Position numbers and translations under genes: made by a program. A DNA stretch of 64,000 nt from Megachile rotundata (taxonomy: Eukaryota > Arthropoda > Insecta > Hymenoptera > Megachilidae), in the NCBI RefSeq assembly GCF_050947335.1, contig NC_134989.1, positions 11,587,501-11,651,500 on the forward strand. Reading direction: 5' to 3'. Of this stretch, positions 1-11,600 are shown one piece after another. The notes below the pieces were generated by a model. That model was not told the DNA's origin, made no database searches, and saw only the letters and a program-made list of their open reading frames with translations. Numbering within the stretch: the stretch's first letter is position 1; every line of letters begins with the position of its first letter.

Positions 1-61
1 AGGGACTATGGTTAGGTTGTATCAAGTTAGGTCTGGAGACCATACGTATATCATTCCCCAT
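1..61. repeat. Degenerate telomere-like (TTAGG-type) sequence at left edge
   Basis: Contains GGTTAGG and AAGTTAGG words like those at 1800-3190. The left 132-bp array is therefore bounded on both sides by this repeat type. It is too short to analyse further. Confidence 0.5.
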
Positions 62-1765
62 GTTACTATTACTATTATCGTGGAACTATAATTATTATCG
101 TTACTACTCTTATTATCATCAATTTAACCGATATCACTACCCATATTACTACTTTTATTATCATTACAACTATTATTATTATGCTTAGTATTCTTATTAT
201 TATCAATATTATTACGCATATCACGATTATTATCATCACTGGAACTGCAATTATTCTTACTACTCTTATTGTTATCAATATTATTTCGCATATTACTACT
301 TTTATTATCATTATCCTTATTATTCTTACTATTATCAATATTATTACCCATATTACCACTATTATCATCGCTGAAACTGTAATTATCCTTACTACTCCTA
401 TTATTATGAATATTATTACACATATCACTACTTCTATTAACATTATCCTTATTATTCATATTATTATCAATATTATTACGCATATTACTACTTTTATTAT
501 CATTATCCTTAATATTATTACGCATATCATGACTATTATCATCGCTGGAACTGTAATCATCCTTACTACTCCTATTATTATGAATATTATTACACATATT
601 ACTACTTCTATGAACATTATCCTTATTATTTATATTGTTATCAATATTATTTCGCATATTACTACTTTTACTATCATTTTCCTTATTATTCTTATTATTA
701 TCAATATTAATACGCATATTACGACTACTATCGTCGCAGGAACTGTAATTATCCTTACTACTCTTATTATTATCACTATTATTACGCATATTACTACTTT
801 TACTATCATTTTCCTTATTATTCTTATTTTTATCAACATTCTTACGCATATTACTACTTTTATCATCATTATCCTTATTATTCCTATTATCATCAATATT
901 ATTACGCATATTACGACTACTATCGTCGCTGGAACTGTAATTATGCTTAGTACTCTTATTTTTATCAATATTCTTACGCATATTACTACTTTTATCATCA
1001 TTATCCTTATTATTCCTATTATTATCAATATTATTACGCGCATTACGACTACTATCGTCGCTGGGACTGTAATTATCCTTACTACTCTTATTTTTATCAA
1101 CATTCTTACGCATATTACTACTTTTATCATCATTATCCTTATCATTCTTAGTATTATCAATATTATTACGCATATTACGACTACTATCGTCGCTGGAACT
1201 GTAATTATGCTTAGTACTCTTATTTTTATCAATATTCTTACGCATATTACTACTTTTATCATCATTATCCTTATTATGCCTATTATTATCAATATTATTA
1301 CGCGCATTACGACTACTATCGTCGCTGGGACTGTAATTATGCTTAGTACTCTTATTTTTATCAATATTCTTACGCATATTACTACTTTTATCATCATTAT
1401 CCGTATTATTCTTATTATTATCAATATTATTACGCATTTTACTACTTTTAATATCATTATCCGTATTATTCTTATTATTATCAATATTATTACGCATATT
1501 ACTACTTTTATCATCATAATCCTTATTATTCCTATTATTATCAATATTATTACGCGCATTACGACTACTATCGTCGCTGGAACTGTAATTATCCTTACTA
1601 CTCTTATTTTTTTCAATATTCTTACGCATATTACTACTTTTATCATCATTATCCGTATTATTCTTATTATTATCAATAATAATTATTATTCTTATTATTT
1701 TCAATACTATTACCATATTACTACTTTTATTATCGTTGCAACTATTATTACTATTATTATTACTA
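62..1765 (-). repeat. Left 132-bp minisatellite array (inverted relative to right array)
   Basis: Tandem array of AT-rich trinucleotide-like DNA (ATT/ACT/ATC/CTT) with a higher-order period of 132 bp. The marker CGTCGCTGG recurs near 924, 1056, 1188 and 1320, exactly 132 bp apart. The left third is more diverged. The array is the reverse complement of the one at 3572-5695. Because 132 is divisible by three and the unit lacks stops in more than one frame, long open frames run on both strands (minus 1716-124, 530 codons; plus 181-1821, 546 codons). The minus-strand frame reads as a 44-residue unit rich in N, D, S and K. No start context, intron or known domain supports a gene. I treat it as satellite DNA. 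Confidence 0.85.
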
Positions 1766-2061
1766 TTACCTTTTCCGATATAACCTACCCTCCCCTGCCC
1801 TATTCCGACCTAACCGGTTAGGTTGTATCAGGTTATGTCGGTCCAAGGGTTACGTTGGAAAAGGTTAGGTCGGACCCTAGGGTTAGGTTATATCAGGTTA
1901 GGTCTGGGTACCTAACCTACCTAACCTACCCTGACCTAACCTAATCTGACCTAACCTTGGGCCCAGACCTAACCTAATCCAACCTAACCGGTTAGGTTGG
2001 AAAAGGTTAGGTCGGGCCCTAGGGTTAGGTTATATCAGGTTAGGTCTGGGTACCTAACCTA

Positions 2062-2063
<2 letters not shown>
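1766..2063. repeat. 142-bp telomere-like tandem repeat, part 1
   Basis: Degenerate CCTAA/TTAGG words in a 142-bp unit, with GGGTACC markers at 1906 and 2048. The repeat is interrupted at 2064 by an insertion and resumes at 2594. Confidence 0.8.
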
Positions 2064-2099
<36 letters not shown>

Positions 2100-2593
2100 G
2101 AAGACAGAAATCCAGTAACGGACACCTGGGAAGATAGCCCAGATAGTGTGAGACTCCCGCTTCCGGCGCCCCTAGAAGAGGGACGGTTTCCACGGCCTAC
2201 TCACTAAAACTGTCTCCCGCCCCCACCACAAGGGTGGAGGGTGGCGGCAACCCGCCAAGGCTCCCGTATCGTCGAACGACATAGTCCCCTTGGTCTAGGC
2301 CATCGCTCGCTGTTGTGAAAGAAGGACTCCCCCCCCCCCCCCTCCCCCCCCCTCGCGAATGTGTTCCATGTGTGAGGAATGGATGCCCTCAACCAAAGAG
2401 ATTTGACCCGGGAGGCACGTCAAGAACTAGGGGAGACTCCCGTGCGTGTAGCACCGATCTCCAGCTGAACTTGTAACGTCCACTCTGCGCCTCCTCTCGG
2501 TGGGCGAGAACATACGGCTAGAAACCGCGACCTCTCCCCACCATTTCGCACCTATGTGTCGCTGTCGACTTGGCATTAAAGGTAAGTATGTAT
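2064..2593 (-). mobile_element. Short non-LTR-retrotransposon-like insertion with poly(A) tail and 16-bp target duplication
   Basis: A 530-bp GC-rich block interrupts the 142-bp telomere-like repeat. Read on the minus strand it ends in an uninterrupted run of 33 A (33 T at 2064-2096). It is flanked by the 16-bp direct repeat GGGTACCTAACCTACC at 2048-2063 and 2594-2609, and removing it restores the repeat period. A poly(A) end, a target duplication and a short body are what target-primed reverse transcription leaves. The body may be the 3' end of a 5'-truncated LINE or a SINE. It also has a C-rich run near 2331-2352. No reverse-transcriptase motif is visible. Kinship to telomere-targeted R1-clade families such as TRAS or SART is only a guess from the target. 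Confidence 0.65.
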
Positions 2594-3194
2594 GGGTACC
2601 TAACCTACCTAACCTACCCTGACCTAACCTAATCTGACCTAACCTTGGGCCCAGACCTAACCTAATCCAACCTAACCGGTTAGGTTGGAAAAGGTTAGGT
2701 CGGACCCTAGGGTTAGGTTATATCCGGTTAGGTCTGGGTACCTAACCTACCTAACCTACCCTGACCTAACCTAATCTGACCTAACCTTGGGCCCAGACCT
2801 AACCTAATCCAACCTAACCGGTTAGGTTGGAAAAGGTTAGGTCGGACCCTAGGGTTAGGTTATATCAGGTTAGGTCTGGGTACCTAACCTACCTAACCTA
2901 CCCCGACCTAACCTAATCCGACCTAACCTTGGGCCCAGACCTAACCTAATCCAACCTAACCGGTTAGGTTGGAAAAGGTTAGGTCGGACCCTAGGGTTAG
3001 GTTATATCAGGTTAGGTCTGGGTACCTAACCTACCTAACCTACCCCGACCTAACCTAATCCGACCTAACCTTGGGCCCAGACCTAACCTAATCCAACCTA
3101 ACCGGTTAGGTTGGAAAAGGTTAGGTCGGACCCTAGGGTTAGGTTATATCAGGTTAGGTCTGGGTACCTAACCTACCTAACCTACCCTGACCTA
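2594..3194. repeat. 142-bp telomere-like tandem repeat, part 2
   Basis: GGGTACC markers at 2594, 2736, 2878, 3020 and 3162 give an exact 142-bp period. Each unit carries CCTAA words, then a perfect palindrome centred on ACCGGT (2675-2680 in the first copy), then TTAGG words. Telomere-like sequence therefore switches strand inside every unit. Copies differ at very few positions, which indicates recent amplification or homogenisation. Confidence 0.85.
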
Positions 3195-3571
3195 ACCTAA
3201 TCTGACCTAACCTTGGGGCCTGACCTAACCTAATATGACCTAACCCCGGGGCCTGACCTAACCTAATATGACCTAACCTTAGGCTCTGACCTAACCTAAT
3301 ATGACCTAACCTTGGGGCCCGACCTAACCTAATATGACCTAACCTCGGGGCCTGACCTAACCTAATATGACCTAACCTTAGGGCCTGACCTAACCTAATA
3401 TGACCTAACCTTAGGGCCTGACCTAACCTAATGTGACCTAACCTTGGGGCGCGACCTAACCTAATATGACCTAACCTCGGGGCCTGACCTAACCTAATAC
3501 GACCTAACCTTAGGTCCTGACCTAACCTAATATGACCTAACCTTGGGGCCTGACCTAACCTAATATGACCG
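3195..3571 (-). repeat. 33-bp telomere-like tandem array
   Basis: About eleven 33-bp units of the form GACCTAACCTAATATGACCT followed by AACCTTAGGGCCT or a variant. The period is divisible by three, so the minus strand is open for 143 codons with an 11-residue repeat (LGHIRLGQAPR). The open frame is a by-product of the period. No gene is proposed. Confidence 0.8.
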
Positions 3572-5695
3572 AATATCAATAACAATAAGAGTAGTGAGGA
3601 TAATTACAGTTCCAGCGATGATAGTAGTCGTAATGCGCGTAATAATATTGATAATAATAGGAATAATAAGGATAATGATGATAAAAGTAGTAATATGCGT
3701 AAGAATGTTGATAAAAATAAGAGTAGTAAGGATAATTACAGTCCCAGCGATGATAGTAGTCGTAATGCGCGTAGTAATTTGATAATAATAGGAATAATAA
3801 GGATAATGATGATAAAAGTAGTAATATGCGTAAGAATGTTGATAAAAATAAGAGTAGTAAGGATAATTGCAGTTCCAGCGACGATAGTAGTCGTAATATG
3901 CGTAATAATATTGATAATACTAAGAATGATAAGGATAATGATGATAAAAGTAGTAATATGCGTAAGAATGTTGATAAAAATAAGAGTAGTAAGGATAATT
4001 ACAGTCCCAGCGACGATAGTAGTCGTAATACGCGTAATAATATTGATAATAATAGGAATAATAAGGGTAATGATGATAAAAGTAGTAATATGCGTAAGAA
4101 TGTTGATAAAAATAAGAGTAGTAAGGATAATTACAGTCCCAGCGACGATAGTAGTCGTAATGCGCGTAGTAATTTGATAATAATAGGAATAATAAGGATA
4201 ATGATGATAAAAGTAGTAATATGCGTAAGAATGTTGATAAAAATAAGAGTAGTAAGGATAATTGCAGTTCCAGCGACGATAGTAGTCGTAATATGCGTAA
4301 TAATATTGATAATACTAAGAATGATAAGGATAATGATGATAAAAGTAGTAATATGCGTAAGAATGTTGATAAAAATAAGAGTAGTAAGGATAATTACAGT
4401 TCCAGCGACGATAGTAGTCGTAATATGCGTAATAATATTGATAATACTAAGAATGATAAGGATAATGATGATAAAAGTAGTAATATGCGTAAGAATGTTG
4501 ATAAAAATAAGAGTAGTAAGGATAATTACAGTCCCAGCGACGATAGTAGTCGTAATACGCGTAATAATATTGATAATAATAGGAATAATAAGGATAATGA
4601 TGATAAAAGTAGTAATATGCGTAAGAATGTTGATAAAAATAAGAGTAGTAAGGATAATTACAGTCCCAGCGACGATAGTAGTCGTAATACGCGTAATAAT
4701 ATTGATAATAATAGGAATAATAAGGATAATGATGATAAAAGTAGTAATATGCGTAAGAATGTTGATAAAAATAAGAGTAGTAAGGATAATTACAGTCCCA
4801 GCGATGATAGTAGTCGTAATGCGCGTAATAATATTGATAATAATAGGAATAATAAGGATAATGATGATAAAAGTAGTAATATGCGTAAGAATGTTGATAA
4901 AAATAGGAGTTGTAAGGATAATTACAGTCCCAGCGACGATAGTAGTCGTAATATGCGTAATAATATTGATAATAATAAGAATGATAAGGATAATGATGAT
5001 AAAAGTAGTAATATGCGTAAGAATGTTGATAAAAATAAGAGTAGTAAGGATAATTACAGTTCCAGCGACGATAGTAGTCGTAATATGCGTAATAATATTG
5101 ATAATACTAAGAATGATAAGGATAATGATGATAAAGGTAGTAATATGCGTAAGAATGTTGATAAAAATAAGAGTAGTAAGGATAATTACAGTTCCAGCGA
5201 CGATAGTAGTCGTAATATGCGTAATAATATTGATAATACTAAGAATGATAAGGATAATGATGATAAAAGTAGTAATACGCGTAAGAATGTTGATAAAAAT
5301 AAGAGTAGTAAGGATAATTACAGTCCCAGCGACGATAGTAGTCGTAATACGCGTAATAATATTGATAATAATAGGAATAATAAGGATAATGATGATAAAA
5401 GTAGTAATATGCGTAAGAATGTTGATAAAAATAAGAGTAGTAAGGATAATTACAGTCCCAGCGACGATAGTAGCCGTAATATGCGTAATAATATTGATAA
5501 TAATAAGAATGATAAGGATAATGATGATAAAAGTAGTAATATGCGTAAGAATGTTGATAAAAATAAGAGTAGTAAGGATAATTACAGTCCCAGCGACGAT
5601 AGTAGTCGTAATACGCGTAATAATATTGATAATAATAGGAATAATAAGGATAATGATGATAAAAGTAGTAATATGCGTAGTAATATAAGTAGTAA
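3572..5695 (+). repeat. Right 132-bp minisatellite array
   Basis: Higher-order array in the plus orientation. The marker ATGCGTAAGAATGTTGAT occurs at 3826, 3958 and 4090 and then every 131-132 bp to the end. Each unit has two related halves, one with GTTGATAAAAATAAGAG and one with AATATTGATAATAATAGG. Two plus frames are open for 500-620 codons (3826-5688 and 4221-5765). The second reads as a 44-residue unit containing DNYSPSDDSSRN and DNDDKSSNMRKN. The last frame runs about 20 residues into the foldback element before stopping. Together with 62-1765 it forms a giant inverted repeat around the telomere-like sequences. Confidence 0.85.
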
Positions 5696-7140
5696 TATAT
5701 ATGACTGTATAAAACTATACAACTATAATAATATGATGGAATATGGATTATTATTTTTAAAATAACACAAAAGCACAATAACTTTTAAAACATAAATGAA
5801 TTTATTATTTAAAAAAACGACTTGGAAGGACCTCTTTGAATAACTATATTTTATACGTGTGAAAATTATAATATCAGAGAAACAATAACAAAGGAATACA
5901 TGGATTTTATTTTGTTAACATGCATAGATCCGATAAAAATCGAGCGGTATCTTTTTCCTTTGCTCTTGCAACAAATATTGGTATTCATATAACAAATCGG
6001 CTGCAAACGTAAAAAATAATAATAATCATAAATAAATTTAATATTACTTTTATTATATTAAATCTGTGGTATTATTTAACCCTTTTATTCTCTTTCCTGC
6101 AATTTTCTTCAGATTTATTTTTTTTCCTCAATACGGTCTAATGATACATTATATTTCATCAAAGCGTATACGCTACTGAGGACTTCTACGCATAGCTTAC
6201 TGCGCATGCACTGGAACCAGTGTTGGGCACAGTGATGAGATATTGGACGGGTTTTTTCGCGCATGCGCAGCAATTTTAGTCTCAGTAAAGTACAAGTTTC
6301 AATAAAGTGAGGTACCTTAATCACCCCTCATTATTTTTCAAAATTTTTATAATTTGGTTGTGAAATATGTATGTATAGGTTGGATAATATTAGATTATAT
6401 ACATATTTTCATATTGGAGAAGCAGTTGGAAAGGAAAGGTACTTAAATAATTGTAAGAAAATATGTAATAAAGCCATCTAGTGGCGCCGCTAAATACATA
6501 CGCTGCGTACGTTCCTGCATTTCTCGCGCATGCGCGCAAAAACCCGTCCAATATCTCATCACTGGTTGGGCAATCCCAGTGCATGCGCAGTAAGCTATCC
6601 CTAGAAGTCCTCAGTAGCGTATACACTTTGATGTAATATAAGGTATCATTAGGCCCTAGTGAGGAAAAAAAATAAATCTGAAGAAAATTGCAGGAAAGAG
6701 AATAAAAGGGTTAAATAATACAACAGATTATATATAATAAAAGTAATATTAAATTTATTTATGATTATTATTATTTTTTACGTTTGCAGCCGATTTGCTA
6801 TATGAATACCAATATTTGTTGCAAGAGCAAAGGAAAAAGATACCGCTCGATTTTTATCAGATCTATGCAGGTTAACAAAATAAAATCCATGTATTTCTTT
6901 GTTATTGTTTCTCTGAAATTATAATTTTCACGTGTATAAAATATACTTATTCAAAGAGGTCCTTCCAAGTCGTTTTTCTTAAATAATAAATTCATTTAGT
7001 GTTTTAAAAGTTATTGTGCTTTTGTGTTATTTTAAATATAATAATCTCCCATATTCCATCATATTATTCCCATTATATTATATTATATAATTCACAATAT
7101 ATGTATATAGTTGTATAGTTTTATACAGTCATATATATAA
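5692..7140. mobile_element. Large foldback (inverted-repeat) element, arms about 0.6 kb
   Basis: The outer end at 5697 (ATATATGACTGTATAAAAC) returns in reverse complement at about 7115-7138. Inner landmarks also return inverted. The GGCTGCAAACG stretch at 6000 matches CGTTTGCAGCC at 6779. The CCCTTTTATTCTC stretch at 6080 matches GAGAATAAAAGGG at 6700. The GTCCAATATCTCATCACTG stretch near 6546 matches its complement near 6232. The arms are about 5692-6275 and 6517-7140 around a 240-bp centre and differ by scattered substitutions and small indels. No transposase is visible, so this is a non-autonomous foldback transposon or a palindromic duplication. Several GCGCATGCGC-like words lie in the inner arms. 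Confidence 0.75.
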
Positions 7141-7261
7141 CTAACGTAACCCAGCCTAATGTAATCTAACCCAACCTATACATTCATAGTTTACAGTGCA
7201 ATTATAAGAATTTTTGAAAAATTATGTAGGATCATTAAGGTGCCCTCATCAGTCACCACTG

Positions 7262-7352
7262 CGTGTACCGGCTAGGTACGGCAATGGCAGCAAGCTGTGA
7301 CGTCAGCTGACGCATGCGCATAAAGCTCTCGCGTGAGATAAAATCTCACGAC
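7262..7352 (+). promoter_or_regulatory. Promoter-proximal region of MTRES1 with CRE and NRF-1-like motifs
   Basis: About 100-180 bp before the MTRES1 start lies a perfect CRE/ATF palindrome TGACGTCA (7298-7305). It is followed at once by TGACGCATGCGCA (7308-7320), which resembles the NRF-1 consensus. A GTGAGATAAAATCTCAC palindrome lies at about 7333-7349. NRF-1 is a known regulator of nuclear genes for mitochondria, which fits the downstream gene. Binding is inferred. Confidence 0.45.
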
Positions 7353-7445
7353 TGCCCAACATTGGGACAATGTTCCATTACGAACAGGCAATCCTAACCT
7401 TTAAAAACTGCTTCATTGAGAGTTTATAACGTATTATTTTTAACA

Positions 7446-8422
7446 ATGTTATGCAGACCAATTTGTAATATCATACAAAGAAATATATTTACAAATAGGA
7501 AAATACATTATGAATTACAAGATACATTAATTGCCAATTTTAAACGCTATAATTTATGTACAAACTACATGCATTCACAAAATGTGAATCTTATTATACC
7601 TAGAAGATTTAAAAGCAAAGGAAAATTTGCAAGACATGTAAGATAATTTAATACTTCGTATAAAGTATATATGAATGACTTATACTTGTGTTTATCAAAT
7701 TTATGTGTTTATTAGAATAAACGTGATGAAGAGGAACAAGAAGAGGATGATGAAGAACTGTCATTAGAAGATGATCCTTTATATACACCAAAGTCTAAAA
7801 TAATTGAAACTAATATACCCTCTCTTCGATTGGATGCTGTTACAAAAGCAGGATTGGGAATTTCACGCGCGTACGTTATCATTTTTGAACATGTTTGAAT
7901 AATCATGTATTTCATATATAAAGGGATAAAAACCATAGTGCCATAAATCACATAATTCTTGTTTTATGAATTAAAGGTTTTGCTACTTTTTACACTATGA
8001 TCTTTACCCCTTCATATGTTAATAAACTATGATAAAAAAAAAAACTTAATACTGCAAATAATTAACATTCTAATTTTTATTCTTTACTTTCAGAAAATTT
8101 GATCAAGAATTTTATAAAAGTAACATTCGTATTAATGGAAGAAAATGTTTAAAAAAGAGTTATATGGTATAAATATTTATATAATAAAGTAAATACTTAT
8201 GTGATGAAATGGAAAATATAATATTTTTTAAATGTATAGGTTAAAATTGGAGACGAAATTGATCATATTCAGAAGGAGAGTCCAGATAATGCAAAATTGA
8301 TAGTAGTAAATCGTTGCAAAATAATATCAGTTTCTGTAGAATCAGATACACTCAGAGCAAAATTGATTCAAGACAAATCTTTATTAATTGAAAATTATGA
8401 TGATCCTTGGACTGGTGGTTGA
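7446..8422 (+). CDS. MTRES1: Mitochondrial transcription rescue factor 1 (C6orf203/MTRES1-like), S4 domain
   Basis: Four exons (7446-7637, 7716-7870, 8094-8166, 8240-8422) with GT-AG joins give 200 codons. The N-terminus is rich in R, K, N and I and free of early acids (MLCRPICNIIQRNIF), as expected of a mitochondrial targeting peptide. An acidic segment (RDEEEQEEDDEE) follows. The C-terminal half has the S4 RNA-binding pattern: DQEFYKSNIRINGRK, then VKIGDEID, ending DDPWTGG. The human homologue is a mitochondrial RNA-binding protein that protects mitochondrial transcription under stress. That role is transferred by family. I chose the ATG at 7446 because the open frame upstream has no earlier ATG. 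The gene converges on KNTC1 with 236 bp between stops. Confidence 0.85.
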
Positions 8423-8658
8423 TAAGATTGTTAATGTTTAGTAAGTATAAAATATTTTTTTGTACACATTTAATGCTAACTTTGTAAAAATTGTAGACAA
8501 TAATGGCAATAATTCGATTATTACTTACATAAAAACTATATCAATACTTCATACTTCATTGAACCTTTGTATTTACTAATGTATTTTGTATAATTTTTTT
8601 GCACTGAAAGATATTTTTTAATTAAAAATTATATTAAGAAAAAGGTCTTCAGTGAATA

Positions 8659-11600
8659 TTAAGCATACTTACATATGGTACACAGAGTATTCCATCCAGA
8701 AACAAACTATTTAAATCTTCTAATATTTTTTCAACGTTAAAACCACCATTTTTACTTTTCTAGAAAGGAATTAATATTAATAATAAGTTGGCATAAATTT
8801 AATGAAACTATGAAATAAGTAGACTACTCACTTCTAAAACATTTTTCTTATCATCATCATTTAAAAAGGGCAAAAGGGCAATTGCAAAATGTGGTTGCTG
8901 ACATTGAAAGCAATATTTTATAATGTCACTGAAATTCAACATGTGCACAACAGGACATGAATACAAAAGTTGTAGAGTTTCGATGCAGTTATTAATTTGT
9001 TCAGAAGTTGGACATATATCCATTTTTTTAAAAGGTTCTAAAATCACAGCTTGCCATCCCAATAGATATCCATTCGAATTTACAATGGCACTTATATTCC
9101 GTACTTGCAACAAGATTTTCTTTAATTCATTTATCTAAAAATATAGCCGATTAAACATAACATAATTATTACATTTATATGTTCAAAAACACGATTTAGT
9201 TACCATTGATAATTTAGCTAACTGAGTCAAATTTTTATCCCATAACGGGTATTCATATATTTCAAAATCTATACACAGTTGTAAAATAATAACAAATGCT
9301 TGTGGTGAATAATTTTGTGTTCTCCATAAAATTTGTACAAGTTCACGTTTGGAACACGTTTCAAATTCATTTACAGTGTAACTTATCCCCAATAATTGCA
9401 ACCTACTTACGTATATCAACGATTTCATATAATTCCTAAAATACAATTATTTTCAAACATATTTACTGTAATTAAAACACGTTAATGAATTAATACGAGA
9501 AAAATTCAATAGTTACCTAATTGTTTGATGATCGCGTTTAGTTAACTCTTCTAACTTAACAGGATCAAGAATTGTCTGTAATACATGAAGAGCTCTGTAA
9601 CGAGCTTCAGAGCTATAATCCTCATTTTTGTCACCGAAACATATATTTATAAGAAAGTTAGCTGACAATTCGATGTCCCCATATTCAAGAATATAACATG
9701 CTCTAAAATTATATGAGATGTTTTAAAATATGTTATAAAATATATTGTATATAAAAACGCGTAAACTGTATTATTGTACCTTAATAAATTATCATCACAG
9801 TTAGAATTTGATTCAGGATTTGCCAACATAGAAAATGTATCTGTTACGCTCTGATTAAATTTCATATATTTAACATCTGGTTGTAACCATTCTTGTAGCA
9901 ATTCGATCCGTAGCTTTATTATGTTAATTGAAAACAGTTCACAGATATGATTAACTGCAGAATTTATATCAGGTCTGTGATCAACAACACATCGATATCT
10001 TTGCGGTATACTTTCATCTGAGTATAATTCACGCACCAGTTTCGACGGATTACCAATTAATGCTAAATAATTTTTTTTCCCTAAACCATGAGTGTGTAAA
10101 ATGTGTTCTGATGTAAAGCGCAAATATTTGAATTTTATTTTCTAAAATAAATCAATTTTAAATGTTATGTGCTTACTTTCTCAGAATTATATAAAATTAA
10201 ATTAAACTATGATACCTCAAGCATTCCCTCTTCGAAAATTGTAGAGTTTTGTGCTGATAACTGAGCATATTTGTAACATTCGTTAACTGCTGCTACTTGG
10301 TCAGCACCTAGTAAAGATGAACAATAATTCAGTTAAGAGCCCTACAATGGTTTTTTGTAAGATTTATGTCTTTCACATAAAGTACCTGGTGGTGTATGAT
10401 TCACAACATAATATAGTGCCACTGTACCATAGTATAACACATCTGGACCAGTCATTCGTTCTATACATTTTTTTATGTCATTTAATAAACTACTGTTTTT
10501 TGAACAAAGAGTCCATTTATCTGTTTCGCGTTTATTTCTCCAGGCACGCGTTACTTCGCCTTTAATAGCTAATGTACACACAATATGAGATTGCAATTTA
10601 AGAATAGGGGCTATGTCCAGCCATTTCTCATAAGTTTTTAAATTCAATTCCGGAGCTAAAAATAATTTAGTACTGAAAAATTTGTATACATATTCTTGGA
10701 ATTCACTAGACATAAAAAAATAAAAAGCTTTTACTTATAATTTGCCATAATTCAACTTTAGGTAAAAAAGGTAATCTCCATTTCGCTATAGGGGGTAAAG
10801 ATGAATACCCTGGATTAAGATGCATCCACGCTTCATGTTCATATTGCGTCGGTTGACTAAAAAGTTTAAATACAATAACATAATGCAAAGAACAAATAAT
10901 AAAAATAATATATCGTTGCCAACATTAAATGAAGTCACATTAATTTACCCAGTACGTGTATAATTTTGTAAGAAAAATATATAATTTCTATGTTCTACAC
11001 TTTTTGATTTTGTAAGATCCATAAGAATTATGAGTACTTCATAGTAGTAAAAATTGATCTGAAATGATAACGTGTAATTTTAAAAATATTATATTTATAA
11101 TAGCAGTAGAATTCCTACTAACTTGTGAGAAAATAGTTTTTAGACACTTCTTCAAAGCAATTTTATCTTCAATAATAGCAACAATAGCATTGCATTTTTT
11201 TCTCAGTTCATTCACTTCATCTTCATTAATGTGTAATTCTAAAAATATAATTAACGAATATTAAAAGCGACTTATTATTTAATTCACATTAACATCTTAA
11301 TATTTTTATCACTCTTTTACCTTCCTTTCCGCTTAAATTGCGTGTAGTCAGTTTTGGATTCCATGTTTTTATTACTGTTTGTAAGTAGAGTAACAAACAG
11401 TCTTGAATATCGAATCCGAAATCAGTGCAGAAATGTTGTAACAAAAAGGTAATACTATCATCATCATCATTGTAATCCATAATATGTTGTAATATTTCTC
11501 TTTTGGTTGTAGCATCACTTCTTAATATCTCTACAAGTACATAAATACATATTTTAGATATATGACACGGTAAAACATTTACTTAAGTAACATAATGATT

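Noticed and set aside
124..1821. Long overlapping open frames (up to 546 codons) in the left array as protein genes
   Set aside because: They follow from a stop-poor 132-bp unit, occur on both strands at once, and have no domain or gene structure.
1..3571. True chromosome end
   Set aside because: Telomere-like words are degenerate, change strand and are flanked by other repeats, so they look interstitial or subtelomeric; a terminus cannot be claimed.
3154..3585. 143-codon minus-strand frame of LGHIRLGQAPR repeats
   Set aside because: Produced by a 33-bp telomere-like tandem repeat; no start context or family match.
62..5695. CRISPR-like array
   Set aside because: Units are contiguous minisatellite copies without unique spacers, in an animal genome.
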